Source of the DNA: Fimousia sp036311565
Lineage (GTDB): Bacteria > Bacillota > Clostridia > Lachnospirales > Lachnospiraceae
NCBI GenBank assembly: GCA_036311565.1
Contig: JAXJPR010000029.1
Span: forward strand, 29,156 to 93,155
DNA: 64,000 nt
Reading direction: 5' to 3'
This document shows positions 49,896 through 58,916 of this stretch, piece by piece. Made by a program: the position numbers and the translations under genes. The notes beneath the pieces were generated by a model. It worked only from the letters and a program-made list of their open reading frames with translations, ran no database searches and was not told the origin of the DNA. The number at the start of each line of letters is the position of its first letter. The first letter of the stretch is position 1.

Positions 49896-49918
49896 TGTAA
49901 ATTGCCTCCTTCCTGAAT

Positions 49919-50104
49919 TTACCAGCTTGCTTTTTTCACGCCTGGGATTTGTCCTTTGTATGCTAATTCACGGAAGCAAATTCTGCAGATTCCGTATTTT
50001 CTTAAGTAAGCATGTGGACGACCACAAATTCTACAACGGCTGTATTCTCTAGTGGAGAATTTTTGTTTCTTCTGCTGTTTAATTTTCATTGCTTTTCTTG
50101 CCAT
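49919..50104 (-). CDS. rpsN: 30S ribosomal protein S14, zinc-binding type
   Basis: 61 residues with four Cys (SRCRICGRPHAYLRKYGICRICFRELA), the short zinc-ribbon form (type Z) rather than the ~100-residue zinc-free form. Confidence 0.98.
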   Translation of the reverse strand: MARKAMKIKQQKKQKFSTREYSRCRICGRPHAYLRKYGICRICFRELAYKGQIPGVKKASW

Positions 50105-50119
50105 GATAGATCCTCCTAA

Positions 50120-50659
50120 CTATTTTTTATATGGCATACCGAATAAAGTTAATAATTCACGAGCTTCTTCATCTGTATTAGCTGTTGTAACAAAGATGAT
50201 GTCCATTCCTCTTACTTTATCTACTTTATCGTATTCAATTTCTGGGAAAATTAACTGTTCTTTAATACCTAATGCGTAGTTACCTCTTCCGTCGAATGCG
50301 TTAGGATTAACACCTCTAAAGTCACGTACACGTGGAAGTGCTAAGTTGATTAAACGATCAGCGAATTCATACATTCTTTCGCCTCTTAATGTTACTTTAC
50401 ATCCGATTGGCATACCTTCACGTAATTTAAAGTTAGCAACTGATTTTTTAGCTCTAGTAACAACTGCTTTCTGACCTGTGATAGTTTCAAGATCTTTGAT
50501 TGCAGAATCTAAAACTTTTGCATTATCTTTTGCTTCACCAACACCCATGTTGATGACGATTTTATCTAATTTTGGTACCTGCATAATATTGCTATAACCA
50601 AATTTTTTGTTCATAGCAGGTACGACTTCGTTCGTATATTTTTCTTTTAATCTACTCAC
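50120..50659 (-). CDS. rplE: 50S ribosomal protein L5
   Basis: 179 residues; KIVINMGVGEAKDNAKVLDSAIKDLETITGQKAVVTRAKKSVANFKLREGMPIGCKVTLRG is the family signature. Binds 5S rRNA. Confidence 0.98.
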   Translation of the reverse strand: MSRLKEKYTNEVVPAMNKKFGYSNIMQVPKLDKIVINMGVGEAKDNAKVLDSAIKDLETITGQKAVVTRAKKSVANFKLREGMPIGCKVTLRGERMYEFADRLINLALPRVRDFRGVNPNAFDGRGNYALGIKEQLIFPEIEYDKVDKVRGMDIIFVTTANTDEEARELLTLFGMPYKK

Positions 50660-50682
50660 CTTAAGCGGCCTCCTCTCTAATA

Positions 50683-50994
50683 TTAATCAATAACTTCGCC
50701 TGTTGATTTTGCGATACGTACTTTTTTGCCATCTACGACTTTATATCCAAGTCTTGTTGCTTTTCCATTGTGTACGTACATAATATTAGAAATATCAATA
50801 GGTCCTTCCTGGCTTACGATTCCACCCTGCTGATTTGCCATAGATGGTTTCACATGCTTAGAAACCATGTTGACACCTTCAACGATTACTGTGTTGTCTT
50901 TTCTATTGATAGCAACTACTTTGCCTTCTTTATCTTTATCTTTTCCAGCGATAACTTTTACTAAATCGCCTTTTTTAATTTTGATTGCTGACAC
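50683..50994 (-). CDS. rplX: 50S ribosomal protein L24
   Basis: 103 residues; KOW motif KIKKGDLVKVIAGKDKDKEGKVVAI. An assembly initiator protein. Confidence 0.98.
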   Translation of the reverse strand: MSAIKIKKGDLVKVIAGKDKDKEGKVVAINRKDNTVIVEGVNMVSKHVKPSMANQQGGIVSQEGPIDISNIMYVHNGKATRLGYKVVDGKKVRIAKSTGEVID

Positions 50995-51006
50995 AGTTAC
51001 ACCTCC

Positions 51007-51375
51007 TTATAATACTTCTGGTGCTAATGAAACAATTTTCATGAATTTCTTGTCTCTCAGCTCTCTAGCTACTGGTCCAAAGATACGTGTTCCTCTTGGG
51101 TTCATGTCATCTTTAATAATAACTGCAGCATTTTCATCAAATCTAATATATGAACCGTCTTTACGACGAGCACCTTTAACTGTACGAACAACAACGGCTT
51201 TTACAACATCACCTTTTTTAACAACGCCACCTGGTGTTGCATCTTTAACAGTAGCAACGATGATGTCACCGATGTTAGCATATCTTCTTGTAGATCCGCC
51301 TAAAACTCTGATGCAAAGTAATTCTTTTGCGCCAGTGTTATCAGCAACTTTAAGTCTTGACTCTTGTTGAATCAT
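51007..51375 (-). CDS. rplN: 50S ribosomal protein L14
   Basis: 122 residues; IQQESRLKVADNTGAKELLCIRVLGGSTRRYANIGDIIVATVKDA, the expected N-terminal core. Confidence 0.98.
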   Translation of the reverse strand: MIQQESRLKVADNTGAKELLCIRVLGGSTRRYANIGDIIVATVKDATPGGVVKKGDVVKAVVVRTVKGARRKDGSYIRFDENAAVIIKDDMNPRGTRIFGPVARELRDKKFMKIVSLAPEVL

Positions 51376-51407
51376 GCCTAATCTCCTTCCTGTGATAAGT
51401 TATGAAA

Positions 51408-51662
51408 TTATTTTGCTTTTTCAATAATTTCTACAAGTCTCCATCTCTTATCTTTAGATAAAGGTCTTGTTTCCATAACTCTTACTCTATCTCCAATGTT
51501 ACAATCGTTGTTTTCGTCATGAGCTTTTAATTTGTATGTTCTCTTAACGATTTTGTTATATAATGGATGTTTTACATTATCTTCGATTGCAACAACTACT
51601 GTTTTATCCATTTTATCACTAATAACTTTCCCAACACGGGTTTTTCTTAGATTTCTTTCCAC
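51408..51662 (-). CDS. rpsQ: 30S ribosomal protein S17
   Basis: 84 residues; RKTRVGKVISDKMDKTVVVAIEDNVKHPLYNKIVKRTYKLKAHDE, an OB-fold rRNA binder. Confidence 0.98.
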   Translation of the reverse strand: MERNLRKTRVGKVISDKMDKTVVVAIEDNVKHPLYNKIVKRTYKLKAHDENNDCNIGDRVRVMETRPLSKDKRWRLVEIIEKAK

Positions 51663-51680
51663 AACAAATTCCTCCTTCCA

Positions 51681-51884
51681 CTAAGCGTTAGCTTTCTCAG
51701 TGATTGCTCCCTGAATTCTTGCAATGTTTCTTCTAACTTCTTTGATTCTGCTTGTATTGTCAAGCTGATTTGTTGCGTTCTGGAATCTTAAGTTAAATAA
51801 TTCCTTTTTAGCAGCTACTAGCTCATTGTTTAATTCTGCAACTGATTTTGCTTTTAAATCTTTAACATATTCTTTAGTTTTCAC
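51681..51884 (-). CDS. rpmC: 50S ribosomal protein L29
   Basis: 67 residues (KTKEYVKDLKAKSVAELNNELVAAKKELFNLRFQNATNQLDNTSRIKEVRRNIARIQ). I chose the GTG at 51884, with GGCGGTG upstream and typical length; another GTG at 51893 would add three residues. The gene overlaps the end of rplP. Confidence 0.95.
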   Translation of the reverse strand: MKTKEYVKDLKAKSVAELNNELVAAKKELFNLRFQNATNQLDNTSRIKEVRRNIARIQGAITEKANA

Positions 51885-52311
51885 TGTTGTCACCGCCTTC
51901 TAAATCTTCGCGAGAAACGATTTTACATTTTACTGGTAATTTATGAACAGCAAGACGTAAAGCTTCTCTAGCCACTTCTTCGGATACTCCGGAAATTTCG
52001 AACATTACACGACCTGGTTTTACTACAGCTACCCAATATTCAAGAGCACCTTTTCCTTTACCCATACGAGTTTCAGCTGGTTTTGCAGTTACTGGTTTGT
52101 CTGGGAAAATCTTGATCCAAACTTTACCACCACGTTTGATATAACGAGTCATAGCAACACGGGCTGCTTCAATCTGATTTGATTTAATCCATGCTGGTTC
52201 CATTGCAACGATACCAAATTCACCATTTGTGATTTTATTACCGCGCATAGCTTTCCCTGCCATAGAACCACGAAACTGTTTACGACGTTTTACTCTTTTT
52301 GGCATTAACAT
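51874..52311 (-). CDS. rplP: 50S ribosomal protein L16
   Basis: 145 residues; MPKRVKRRKQFRGSMAGKA and WIKIFPDKPVTAKPAETRMGKGKGALEYWVAVVKPGRVMFEI. The start at 52311 overlaps the rpsC stop (TAATG); a second ATG two codons on is possible. Confidence 0.97.
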   Translation of the reverse strand: MLMPKRVKRRKQFRGSMAGKAMRGNKITNGEFGIVAMEPAWIKSNQIEAARVAMTRYIKRGGKVWIKIFPDKPVTAKPAETRMGKGKGALEYWVAVVKPGRVMFEISGVSEEVAREALRLAVHKLPVKCKIVSREDLEGGDNSEN

Positions 52312-52967
52312 TACTGATTTCCCCCTTCCTTAGCTTCTTTTACTGGAAGTACTTCACCATGGTAAATCCATGTTTTAACACCAACTTTACCATAAGTTGT
52401 GTCTGCTTCTGCAAATCCATAATCAATGTCTGCACGAAGTGTCTGTAAAGGAATGTTTCCTTCACTGTAGAATTCTGTACGAGCCATATCTGCTCCGCCT
52501 AAACGTCCAGATACAGATGTTTTGATTCCTTTTGCACCAGCTCTCATTGTTCTCTGCATGCAAGATTTCATTGCACGTCTGAAAGAGATACGGTTTTCTA
52601 ACTGTGCTGCAATGTTTTCAGCAACTAACTGAGCATCTTTGTCTGGTCTTTTTACTTCTTTAACATCGATAAGAACTCTTTTACCAGTCATTTTTACTAA
52701 CTGTTTTTTCACTTCTTCGATTGCAGAACCACCTCTACCGATAACGATACCTGGTTTTGCTGTATATACGATTACTTTAACTCTATTAGAAGCTCTTTCG
52801 ATTTCGATCTTAGAGATTCCTGCACTGTATAATTTATTCTTAAGGAAAGTTCTGATTTTGTTATCTTCAACTAAGTTATCAGCAAAATCAGCTTCCGCAT
52901 ACCATCTGGAGTCCCAATCTTTGATAACTCCGACTCTTAAACCATGAGGATTAACTTTCTGTCCCAT
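52311..52967 (-). CDS. rpsC: 30S ribosomal protein S3
   Basis: 218 residues. The ATG at 52967 (MGQKVNPHGLRVGVIKDW) follows AAGGAGG by six bases; earlier in-frame starts lie inside the upstream spacer. KH domain GIVIGRGGSAIEEVKKQL (about 76-93). Confidence 0.97.
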   Translation of the reverse strand: MGQKVNPHGLRVGVIKDWDSRWYAEADFADNLVEDNKIRTFLKNKLYSAGISKIEIERASNRVKVIVYTAKPGIVIGRGGSAIEEVKKQLVKMTGKRVLIDVKEVKRPDKDAQLVAENIAAQLENRISFRRAMKSCMQRTMRAGAKGIKTSVSGRLGGADMARTEFYSEGNIPLQTLRADIDYGFAEADTTYGKVGVKTWIYHGEVLPVKEAKEGGNQ

Positions 52968-52977
52968 TGTTGCCTCC

Positions 52978-53364
52978 TTATCTTTCATCAAGCACGATTG
53001 TAATGTGACTCATACGTTTTTCAATTCTATAAGCTCTACCCTGTGCTCTAGGTTTAATTCTCTTCATTGTAGGTCCTTTATTTGCATAACATTCTGCAAT
53101 GTAAAGGTTTTCTGGATTCATTCCGTTATTGTTTTCTGCGTTAGCGATTGCAGATTTTAATAATTTTTCTATTAAGCTTGAAGCGTATCTTGGATTGTAA
53201 GCTAAAATACCAAGTGCTGTCTGAACATCTTTACCTCTAATGGCATCTAATACGAAGCAAGCTTTAGTAACAGACACTCTAGCGTAAGATAACTTAGCTG
53301 ATGGTCTGGTATCTTTATTTGCATTTCTTTCTCTTTTAATCTGGGATCTATGTCCTTTAGCCAT
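52978..53364 (-). CDS. rplV: 50S ribosomal protein L22
   Basis: 128 residues; ARVSVTKACFVLDAIRGKDVQTALGILAYNPRYASSLIEKLLKSAIANAENNNGM and the tunnel hairpin GPTMKRIKPRAQGRAYRIEKRMSHITIVL. Confidence 0.98.
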   Translation of the reverse strand: MAKGHRSQIKRERNANKDTRPSAKLSYARVSVTKACFVLDAIRGKDVQTALGILAYNPRYASSLIEKLLKSAIANAENNNGMNPENLYIAECYANKGPTMKRIKPRAQGRAYRIEKRMSHITIVLDER

Positions 53365-53389
53365 GGATGAAACCTCCTTTCAATTTTCC

Positions 53390-53668
53390 TTATCGACGTG
53401 ATTTCTTTTCGTCTTTTCCATGTCCTCTATAAGTTCTTGTAGCTACAAACTCACCAAGTTTGTGTCCTACCATATCTTCTGTTACATATACAGGTACATG
53501 TTTTCTTCCATCATGAACAGCGATTGTGTGTCCAACGAAAGATGGGAAAATTGTTGAACGACGAGACCATGTTTTGATCACTGTTTTTTCACCTGTACTA
53601 TTCAATGCATCAATTTTCTTAAGTAAGCTTTTATCTGCAAAAGGCCCTTTTTTAAGTGAACGTGCCAT
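53390..53668 (-). CDS. rpsS: 30S ribosomal protein S19
   Basis: 92 residues; RSLKKGPFADKSLLKKI and TWSRRSTIFPSFVGHTIAVHDGRKHVPVYVTEDMVGHKLGEFVATRTYRGH. Confidence 0.98.
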   Translation of the reverse strand: MARSLKKGPFADKSLLKKIDALNSTGEKTVIKTWSRRSTIFPSFVGHTIAVHDGRKHVPVYVTEDMVGHKLGEFVATRTYRGHGKDEKKSRR

Positions 53669-53682
53669 TCGGTTACCTCCTA

Positions 53683-54525
53683 TTATTTAACGTTTCTACC
53701 GTCTCTTCTTCTGATAATCATCTTATTAGACTGTTTGTTTTTCTTACGAGTTTTTAAACCAAGTGCTGGTTTACCCCAAGGTGTACATGGACCTGGACGA
53801 CCAATTCCTGTCTTACCTTCACCACCACCGTGTGGATGGTCATTAGGGTTCATTACAGAACCACGTACTGTTGGGCGGATACCCATGTGACGTTTACGTC
53901 CTGCTTTACCAATGTTAACAAGTCCGTGTTCGATGTTACCAACCTGGCCAACTGTTGCTCTACATACAACAGGAACCATTCTCATTTCTCCAGAAGGTAA
54001 ACGAAGAGTTGCGTATTTTCCTTCTTTCGCCATTAACTGAGCAGAGTTTCCTGCTGAACGAACTAACTGTGCGCCTTTTCCAGGGTGCATTTCAATGTTG
54101 TGTATTTCTGTACCAACTGGAATATTTTCAAGAGGTAAGCAGTTACCTACTCTAATTTCAGCTTCAGGACCATTCATAACTTTATCTCCAACTTTAATTT
54201 TGTTTGGAGCGATGATATAAGCCTTTTCACCATCTGCATATGTGATTAATGCGATGTTAGCTGTTCTATTTGGATCGTATTCGATAGCTGTTACAGTAGC
54301 TGGAATACCATCTTTATTTCTTTTAAAGTCAATAATTCTATATTTTCTTCTTGAACCGCCGCCGCGATGTCTTACTGTAATTTTACCCTGATTGTTACGA
54401 CCAGCGTTTTTCTTTAAAGATACTGTTAAAGATTTTTCTGGAGTATCTTTTGTGATTTCCTGGAAATCTAAGCCAGTCATCTGTCTTCTAGAAGGTGTAT
54501 ATGGGTTGTATGTTTTAATTCCCAT
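53683..54525 (-). CDS. rplB: 50S ribosomal protein L2
   Basis: 280 residues; peptidyl-transferase region with the invariant His in MNPNDHPHGGGEGKTGIGRPGPCTPWGKPALG (about 224-255). Confidence 0.98.
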   Translation of the reverse strand: MGIKTYNPYTPSRRQMTGLDFQEITKDTPEKSLTVSLKKNAGRNNQGKITVRHRGGGSRRKYRIIDFKRNKDGIPATVTAIEYDPNRTANIALITYADGEKAYIIAPNKIKVGDKVMNGPEAEIRVGNCLPLENIPVGTEIHNIEMHPGKGAQLVRSAGNSAQLMAKEGKYATLRLPSGEMRMVPVVCRATVGQVGNIEHGLVNIGKAGRKRHMGIRPTVRGSVMNPNDHPHGGGEGKTGIGRPGPCTPWGKPALGLKTRKKNKQSNKMIIRRRDGRNVK

Positions 54526-54590
54526 TTTGATCTCCTTTCATTTTAACGAATTTATTGTCACTCTTTCGTGAGTATAAGTTACTTTAAATT

Positions 54591-54890
54591 TTACAGACCT
54601 TCGAAAATTTCGATATCTGCGCTATCTTCTGTTAAAAATACGATAGCTTTTTTTGTTTTAGCAGTTTTTCCGTAAACCATACCACGTCTTTTTGTTTTTC
54701 CATCGCAGTTCATTGTGTTTACTTTTGCTACTTTTGTTCCTTCGAACATTTTTTCTACTGCTTCTTTAATCATGCTTTTGTTTGCTTCTGGATGAACTAA
54801 GAAAGTGTATTTCTTTTCTGCCATAGCGTTCATGCTTTTTTCAGTTACAACTGGTTTCAGAATAACGTCATAGTATTTTAAACTTGCCAT
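54591..54890 (-). CDS. rplW: 50S ribosomal protein L23
   Basis: 99 residues; YYDVILKPVVTEKSMNAMAEKKYTFLVHPEANKSMIKEAVEKMF. It lines the tunnel exit and docks chaperones and SRP. It overlaps rplD by one base. Confidence 0.98.
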   Translation of the reverse strand: MASLKYYDVILKPVVTEKSMNAMAEKKYTFLVHPEANKSMIKEAVEKMFEGTKVAKVNTMNCDGKTKRRGMVYGKTAKTKKAIVFLTEDSADIEIFEGL

Positions 54891-55510
54891 TATGCATACA
54901 CCTCCTGGATTTTTTCTACTGCTTCTTTAGAAGCAACAACTGTATCATATTTTAAGATATCATATACGTTGATTGTATTTACTAAAGCAGTTTTTACAGT
55001 TGGGATATTTTTTGCAGATAATACTAAATTATCATTCTTTTCTCCCATAACTACTAATGCTTTGTTAGCGTTTACTGCGCTTAACATAGCTGCTACATTT
55101 TTTGTTTTAATTTCATCGAATTTGAATTCATCGATTACTACGAATTTATTTTCATTAACTTTTGCTGTTAATACAGATTTAAGAGCAACTCTCTTTTCTT
55201 TTTTGTTCATTTTTACAGAGTAGTCTCTTGGTTTTGGAGCAAATACAACTCCGCCGCCTGTCCACTGTGGAGCACGGATAGATCCCTGTCTTGCGTGACC
55301 TGTTCCTTTTTGTCTCCAAGGTTTTCTTCCACCGCCGCGAACTTCTGAACGTGTTTTAGCGCTCTGTGTTCCCTGACGTTTGTTTGCAAGCTGGCTTACT
55401 ACTGCCAAATGCACTAAATGTTCATTTATTGGAGCTGCGAAAATTGCATCGTTAAGTTCTAACTTTTCAACTTCCTGTCCAGCCATATTTAAAACAGATA
55501 CTAATGCCAT
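54890..55510 (-). CDS. rplD: 50S ribosomal protein L4
   Basis: 206 residues; tunnel loop QGTQSAKTRSEVRGGGRKPWRQKGTGHARQGSIRAPQWTGGGVVFAPKPRDYS. In E. coli L4 represses the S10 operon through its leader; the structured leader here makes this plausible but not shown. Confidence 0.98.
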   Translation of the reverse strand: MALVSVLNMAGQEVEKLELNDAIFAAPINEHLVHLAVVSQLANKRQGTQSAKTRSEVRGGGRKPWRQKGTGHARQGSIRAPQWTGGGVVFAPKPRDYSVKMNKKEKRVALKSVLTAKVNENKFVVIDEFKFDEIKTKNVAAMLSAVNANKALVVMGEKNDNLVLSAKNIPTVKTALVNTINVYDILKYDTVVASKEAVEKIQEVYA

Positions 55511-55536
55511 CTGTAAGTCCTCCTTCCTTCAGCTAA

Positions 55537-56166
55537 TTAAGCTTTTACTGATTCTTTCAACACTACTAAAGATTTTTTAGGTCCAGGTACGGAACCTTTT
55601 ACTAAAATAATGTTGTTTTCAACGTCAACTTTTACTACTTCTAAGTTCTGAATTGTAACCTGTTTTGCACCCATCTGACCTGGCATTTTTTTACCTTTGA
55701 ATACTTTACTTGGATCAGATGCAGCACCATTAGAACCTGCATGACGATGATATTTAGAACCATGTGTTTTAGGACCTGTTGCTAATCCGTGTCTTTTGAT
55801 ACCGCCAGCAAAACCTTTACCTTTAGAAGTTGCTGTTGCATCAATTTTGTCACCTTCTGCGAAGATGTCTGCTTTGATTTCCTGTCCTACTGTGTATTCT
55901 TCTGCGTTTTCAAATCTAAATTCTTTTACGAATCTTTTTGGACTAACGCCTGCTTTGTCAAAATGACCTTTTAATGGTTTGTTTGTTGCTTTTTCTTTTT
56001 TGTCAACATAACCAACCTGTACTGCGCAGTATCCATCGTTTTCTGCTGTTTTCACCTGTGTTACCACACATGGACCAGCCTGTAATACAGTTACTGGAGT
56101 TAACACGCCGTCTTCATTGAAGATTTGAGTCATTCCGACTTTAGTTGTTAAAATCGCTTTCTTCAT
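55537..56166 (-). CDS. rplC: 50S ribosomal protein L3
   Basis: 209 residues; MKKAILTTKVGMTQIFNEDG and the central loop SKGKGFAGGIKRHGLATGPKTHGSKYHRHAGSNGAASDPSKVFKGKKMPGQMGAKQVTIQNLEVV. Confidence 0.98.
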   Translation of the reverse strand: MKKAILTTKVGMTQIFNEDGVLTPVTVLQAGPCVVTQVKTAENDGYCAVQVGYVDKKEKATNKPLKGHFDKAGVSPKRFVKEFRFENAEEYTVGQEIKADIFAEGDKIDATATSKGKGFAGGIKRHGLATGPKTHGSKYHRHAGSNGAASDPSKVFKGKKMPGQMGAKQVTIQNLEVVKVDVENNIILVKGSVPGPKKSLVVLKESVKA

Positions 56167-56195
56167 TAATATTTCCTCCTATTTAATCTACAGCG

Positions 56196-56229
56196 GATTT
56201 TAATGTTGGGCTTTCGCCTGCTTAAAATC
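56196..56229 (-). ncRNA. hairpin in the rpsJ-rplC spacer
   Basis: In minus-strand RNA GAUUUUAA pairs with UUAAAAUC (eight perfect bases), enclosing GGC-GAAA-GCC. Further pairings GGGUU/AACCC lie next to it (about 56245-56285). The 127-base spacer (56167-56293) has no ORF. Confidence 0.6.
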
Positions 56230-56293
56230 ATCCTAGACGCTATGAAAGCTTAGGGGGTTCCCTATCTATCTCATAACCCTTAAGGATCGTTGC

Positions 56294-56611
56294 CTATTTT
56301 TGTTTCATCTTAATGTCGATGTACACACCAGCTGGCATTTCTAATCTTGATAATGCATCAACTGTTTTCTGAGTTGGTGTGATGATATCGATTAATCTTT
56401 TGTGTGTTCTCTGTTCAAACTGTTCTCTAGAATCTTTGTAGATATGTCTAGATCTAAGAATTGTAACTACTTCTTTCTTAGTAGGCATTGGTACAGGACC
56501 ACTCACCTTTGCTCCAGTTTTCTTTACAGTTTCGATGATGCTCTTTGCAGATGCATCGATTAATTGATGATCATACGCCTTCAATGTGATTCTCATTACT
56601 TGACTTGCCAT
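56294..56611 (-). CDS. rpsJ: 30S ribosomal protein S10
   Basis: 105 residues from the ATG at 56611, with AAAGGAGG twelve bases upstream; the longer frame would start inside the leader. Typical segments are QVMRITLKAYDHQLIDASAKSI and GPVPMPTKKEVVTILRSRHIYKDSREQFEQRTHKRLIDI. It heads the S10-spc-alpha run. Confidence 0.98.
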   Translation of the reverse strand: MASQVMRITLKAYDHQLIDASAKSIIETVKKTGAKVSGPVPMPTKKEVVTILRSRHIYKDSREQFEQRTHKRLIDIITPTQKTVDALSRLEMPAGVYIDIKMKQK

Positions 56612-56845
56612 AAAAAAAGTCGCCTCCTTTTCGTACTTTCGGTACGACAAGCGGTGACTGTACACTCCTCCGTGTGTGTCGTAAGATTCACACACTGCGT
56701 CTCTGCCTTCATCAGCAGATTGTATTCAGTACAGTGACTTGTCGCCAGTTTTCAATAACTTGACATTCGCTCCACGGAAAACCCGCATAAAATCTTACAT
56801 TTTTCATGCGGCAACCTCACGCTTCAACGCTATCATGTCACAACA
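56612..56845 (-). ncRNA. highly structured S10-operon mRNA leader
   Basis: About 234 bases. A long-range stem pairs 56645-56663 with 56729-56744 (GACAAG/CTTGTC plus ACTGTAC/GTACAGT), closing a region with a GTGTGTG/CACACAC hairpin (56672-56695) and a small CTGC/GCAG helix. Upstream, CCGCAT pairs with ATGCGG (56783-56811, extended by AAAA/TTTT). The position matches r-protein leaders bound by L4, but the binding protein is inferred only. Confidence 0.65.
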
Positions 56846-56851
56846 GTCTTA

Positions 56852-56880
56852 AGTATATAGTAATTTTCCATATTTGGCAA
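56852..56880 (-). promoter_or_regulatory. sigma-A promoter of the S10-spc-alpha operon
   Basis: TTGCCA (complement of 56875-56880), 17-base spacer, TATACT (complement of 56852-56857). Both hexamers are five of six. No equally good promoter is seen again until truA-rplM. Confidence 0.8.
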
Positions 56881-56964
56881 GGGATAAATTGTATTTTTTT
56901 TAGAACATAACAATTTATTTTTTCCCTTGCCAATTTCACCGAATTTCTTCCTATTATAATACAT

Positions 56965-58014
56965 TTATTTCATATCAGATGGTATTTCACAAATGGTATA
57001 CTCCTCTGTGTTCTGTAATTCAAATTCCACACCATCTGTTACATAAACTTCTTTGTCTTCATTAATAAAGATTGCCCCGGCATTATATTTTTCCAGTAGC
57101 GACAGGCTTTTCTCCATTCCCAGCACAAAGCAGGCAGTAGAAAGACCATCACTATCAATACCAGAGTCACATACAATGGTTACTGATATTAATCCAGAGT
57201 CAGATGGATACCCTGTGTTACTATCCAGAATATGATGATATCGTTTTCCGTCTTCTTCAATATACTTTTCATAGTCCCCAGAAGTAGATACAAAGCACTC
57301 TCCATCTACCTTTACAGAGCCCACCATATTGCCAGTTTCATTTCTCGGATCCTGGATTCCCAATTCCCAGCTTGCTCCTTCTTCTTTCTGCCCATACACG
57401 CAAAGACTTCCCCCTACAGAAACAATCGCACCCTCGATTCCTTCTTTCTCCTTCAGATAATCCATCACCTGGTCTGCACCAATCCCTTTTCCTACTGCTC
57501 CCAAATCCACTTGGACCTCCTCAGGATTTGTGATAACTTCCTGATCTTCTATTTCTATACTTTGATAATCTATTTTCTTTAATGCAATTTCTATTTCTTC
57601 TTTCTCTGGTACCCGGGCATTTTCGCCACCAATGTCCCACAATTGCGCCAAACTTCCAACACCGGGATTTAGAGCTCCATCACTATCCCTGGCTATCTGT
57701 AAAGACCTTTTTAGCCACGTTGCCGTTTCTTGCTCTACCGCAACCGCTTCTTTTGAATGATTTATCTCATAAACCTGACTACCCTTCCGTCTCCAGGAAA
57801 TCTGTTTTTCCTCCGTCTCCTTTAGAATCGTAATCACTTCATCTGCAGCCGTTTCACATGCTTCTTTCTCGCCATAGAAAACTTCTGAAATGGTAGTGCC
57901 CATTGCAAAATCTGTATCCGTATATTTTGATACTTTTTTTTGGCATCCGCACAAAAATGCCAGACACGAGATAGCAAGAACTGCTCCTCTGATTTTTAAT
58001 TTCACTGCGATCAC
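56965..58014 (-). CDS. apbE: FAD:protein FMN transferase (ApbE) lipoprotein
   Basis: 349 residues. Signal peptide with lipobox (LAISCLAFLCGC), then the ApbE domain: DFAMGTTISEVFYG, VDLGAVGKGIGADQVMDYL (about 165-183), VSVGGSLCVYG, and the metal region DSDGLSTACFVLGMEKSLSLLEKY (about 285-308). Attaches FMN to threonine of exported flavoproteins such as RnfG/NqrC-type subunits. It is followed leftward by the S10 promoter region; it starts six bases after the methyltransferase ends. Confidence 0.95.
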   Translation of the reverse strand: MIAVKLKIRGAVLAISCLAFLCGCQKKVSKYTDTDFAMGTTISEVFYGEKEACETAADEVITILKETEEKQISWRRKGSQVYEINHSKEAVAVEQETATWLKRSLQIARDSDGALNPGVGSLAQLWDIGGENARVPEKEEIEIALKKIDYQSIEIEDQEVITNPEEVQVDLGAVGKGIGADQVMDYLKEKEGIEGAIVSVGGSLCVYGQKEEGASWELGIQDPRNETGNMVGSVKVDGECFVSTSGDYEKYIEEDGKRYHHILDSNTGYPSDSGLISVTIVCDSGIDSDGLSTACFVLGMEKSLSLLEKYNAGAIFINEDKEVYVTDGVEFELQNTEEYTICEIPSDMK

Positions 58015-58019
58015 TTCCC

Positions 58020-58886
58020 TTACTTACTCCATCTGCCACTGGCTCCACATGGCAGAACCAGACCATTACCACTTACCGGAAGCCCCACTTCATCCGCCAT
58101 CACTTTTCCTCCAAATTTGGGAACAATTTCTGTCCCCATCATATAGGAAAGAACCGCAGGCTGCAATCCCGTCGTGTAGCTATTAATAAGGAAGAATAAT
58201 GGATCATTTGACAAAATTTTTGTACACAGCTGCACAAAGGGATAAATTTTTTCTTCAATCTTCCAAATTTCCCCTTTGGGTCCGCGTCCATAAGAAGGTG
58301 GATCCATAATAATCCCATCGTATTTATTTCCACGTCGGATTTCTCTTTCTACAAATTTCACACAATCATCTACCAGCCAGCGAATTGGTGCATCTTCAAG
58401 TCCGGAAGCTTTCGCATTCTCTCTGGCCCAGGTCACCATTCCCTTTGATGCATCCACATGAGTTACTTTCGCTCCCGCTTTCGCCGCTGCTAACGTGGCT
58501 CCTCCTGTATATGCAAATAAATTTAATACTTTTACCGGACGGTCTGCCTTTTTTATTTTTTCAGAAAACCAGTCCCAGTTTGTGGCCTGTTCCGGAAATA
58601 ATCCAGTATGTTTAAAACTAAATGGCTGCAAATTAAATGTTAGCCCTTTATACCCGATCTGCCATTTTTTTGGAAGATCGAAGAATTCCCATTCTCCTCC
58701 CCCTTTTTTACTTCTATGATAATGAGCATTTGGTTTTTTCCATCCCCTTATCTTTTTCGGTGTATTCCAAAGCACCTGCGGGTCCGGACGAACCAGAATA
58801 TAATCACCCCATCGTTCTAACTTTTCTCCTGTAGAAGTATCTAACACTTCATAATCTTTCCATCCATCTGCTATCCACATAATCAT
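58020..58886 (-). CDS. class I SAM-dependent methyltransferase (rRNA large-subunit type)
   Basis: 288 residues. SAM-binding VLNLFAYTGGATLAAAKAGAKVTHVDASKGMVTWARENA (about 130-168) and catalytic motif IIMDPPSYGRGPKGEIWKIEE (about 210-230). This DPPSYGRG layout is found in RlmI/RlmL-like enzymes. The N-terminal domain (about 1-110) lacks a recognisable PUA. Target not resolved. Confidence 0.9.
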   Translation of the reverse strand: MIMWIADGWKDYEVLDTSTGEKLERWGDYILVRPDPQVLWNTPKKIRGWKKPNAHYHRSKKGGGEWEFFDLPKKWQIGYKGLTFNLQPFSFKHTGLFPEQATNWDWFSEKIKKADRPVKVLNLFAYTGGATLAAAKAGAKVTHVDASKGMVTWARENAKASGLEDAPIRWLVDDCVKFVEREIRRGNKYDGIIMDPPSYGRGPKGEIWKIEEKIYPFVQLCTKILSNDPLFFLINSYTTGLQPAVLSYMMGTEIVPKFGGKVMADEVGLPVSGNGLVLPCGASGRWSK

Positions 58887-58916
58887 TCCTCTTTCTTTTT
58901 CATTTATTATAAAATC

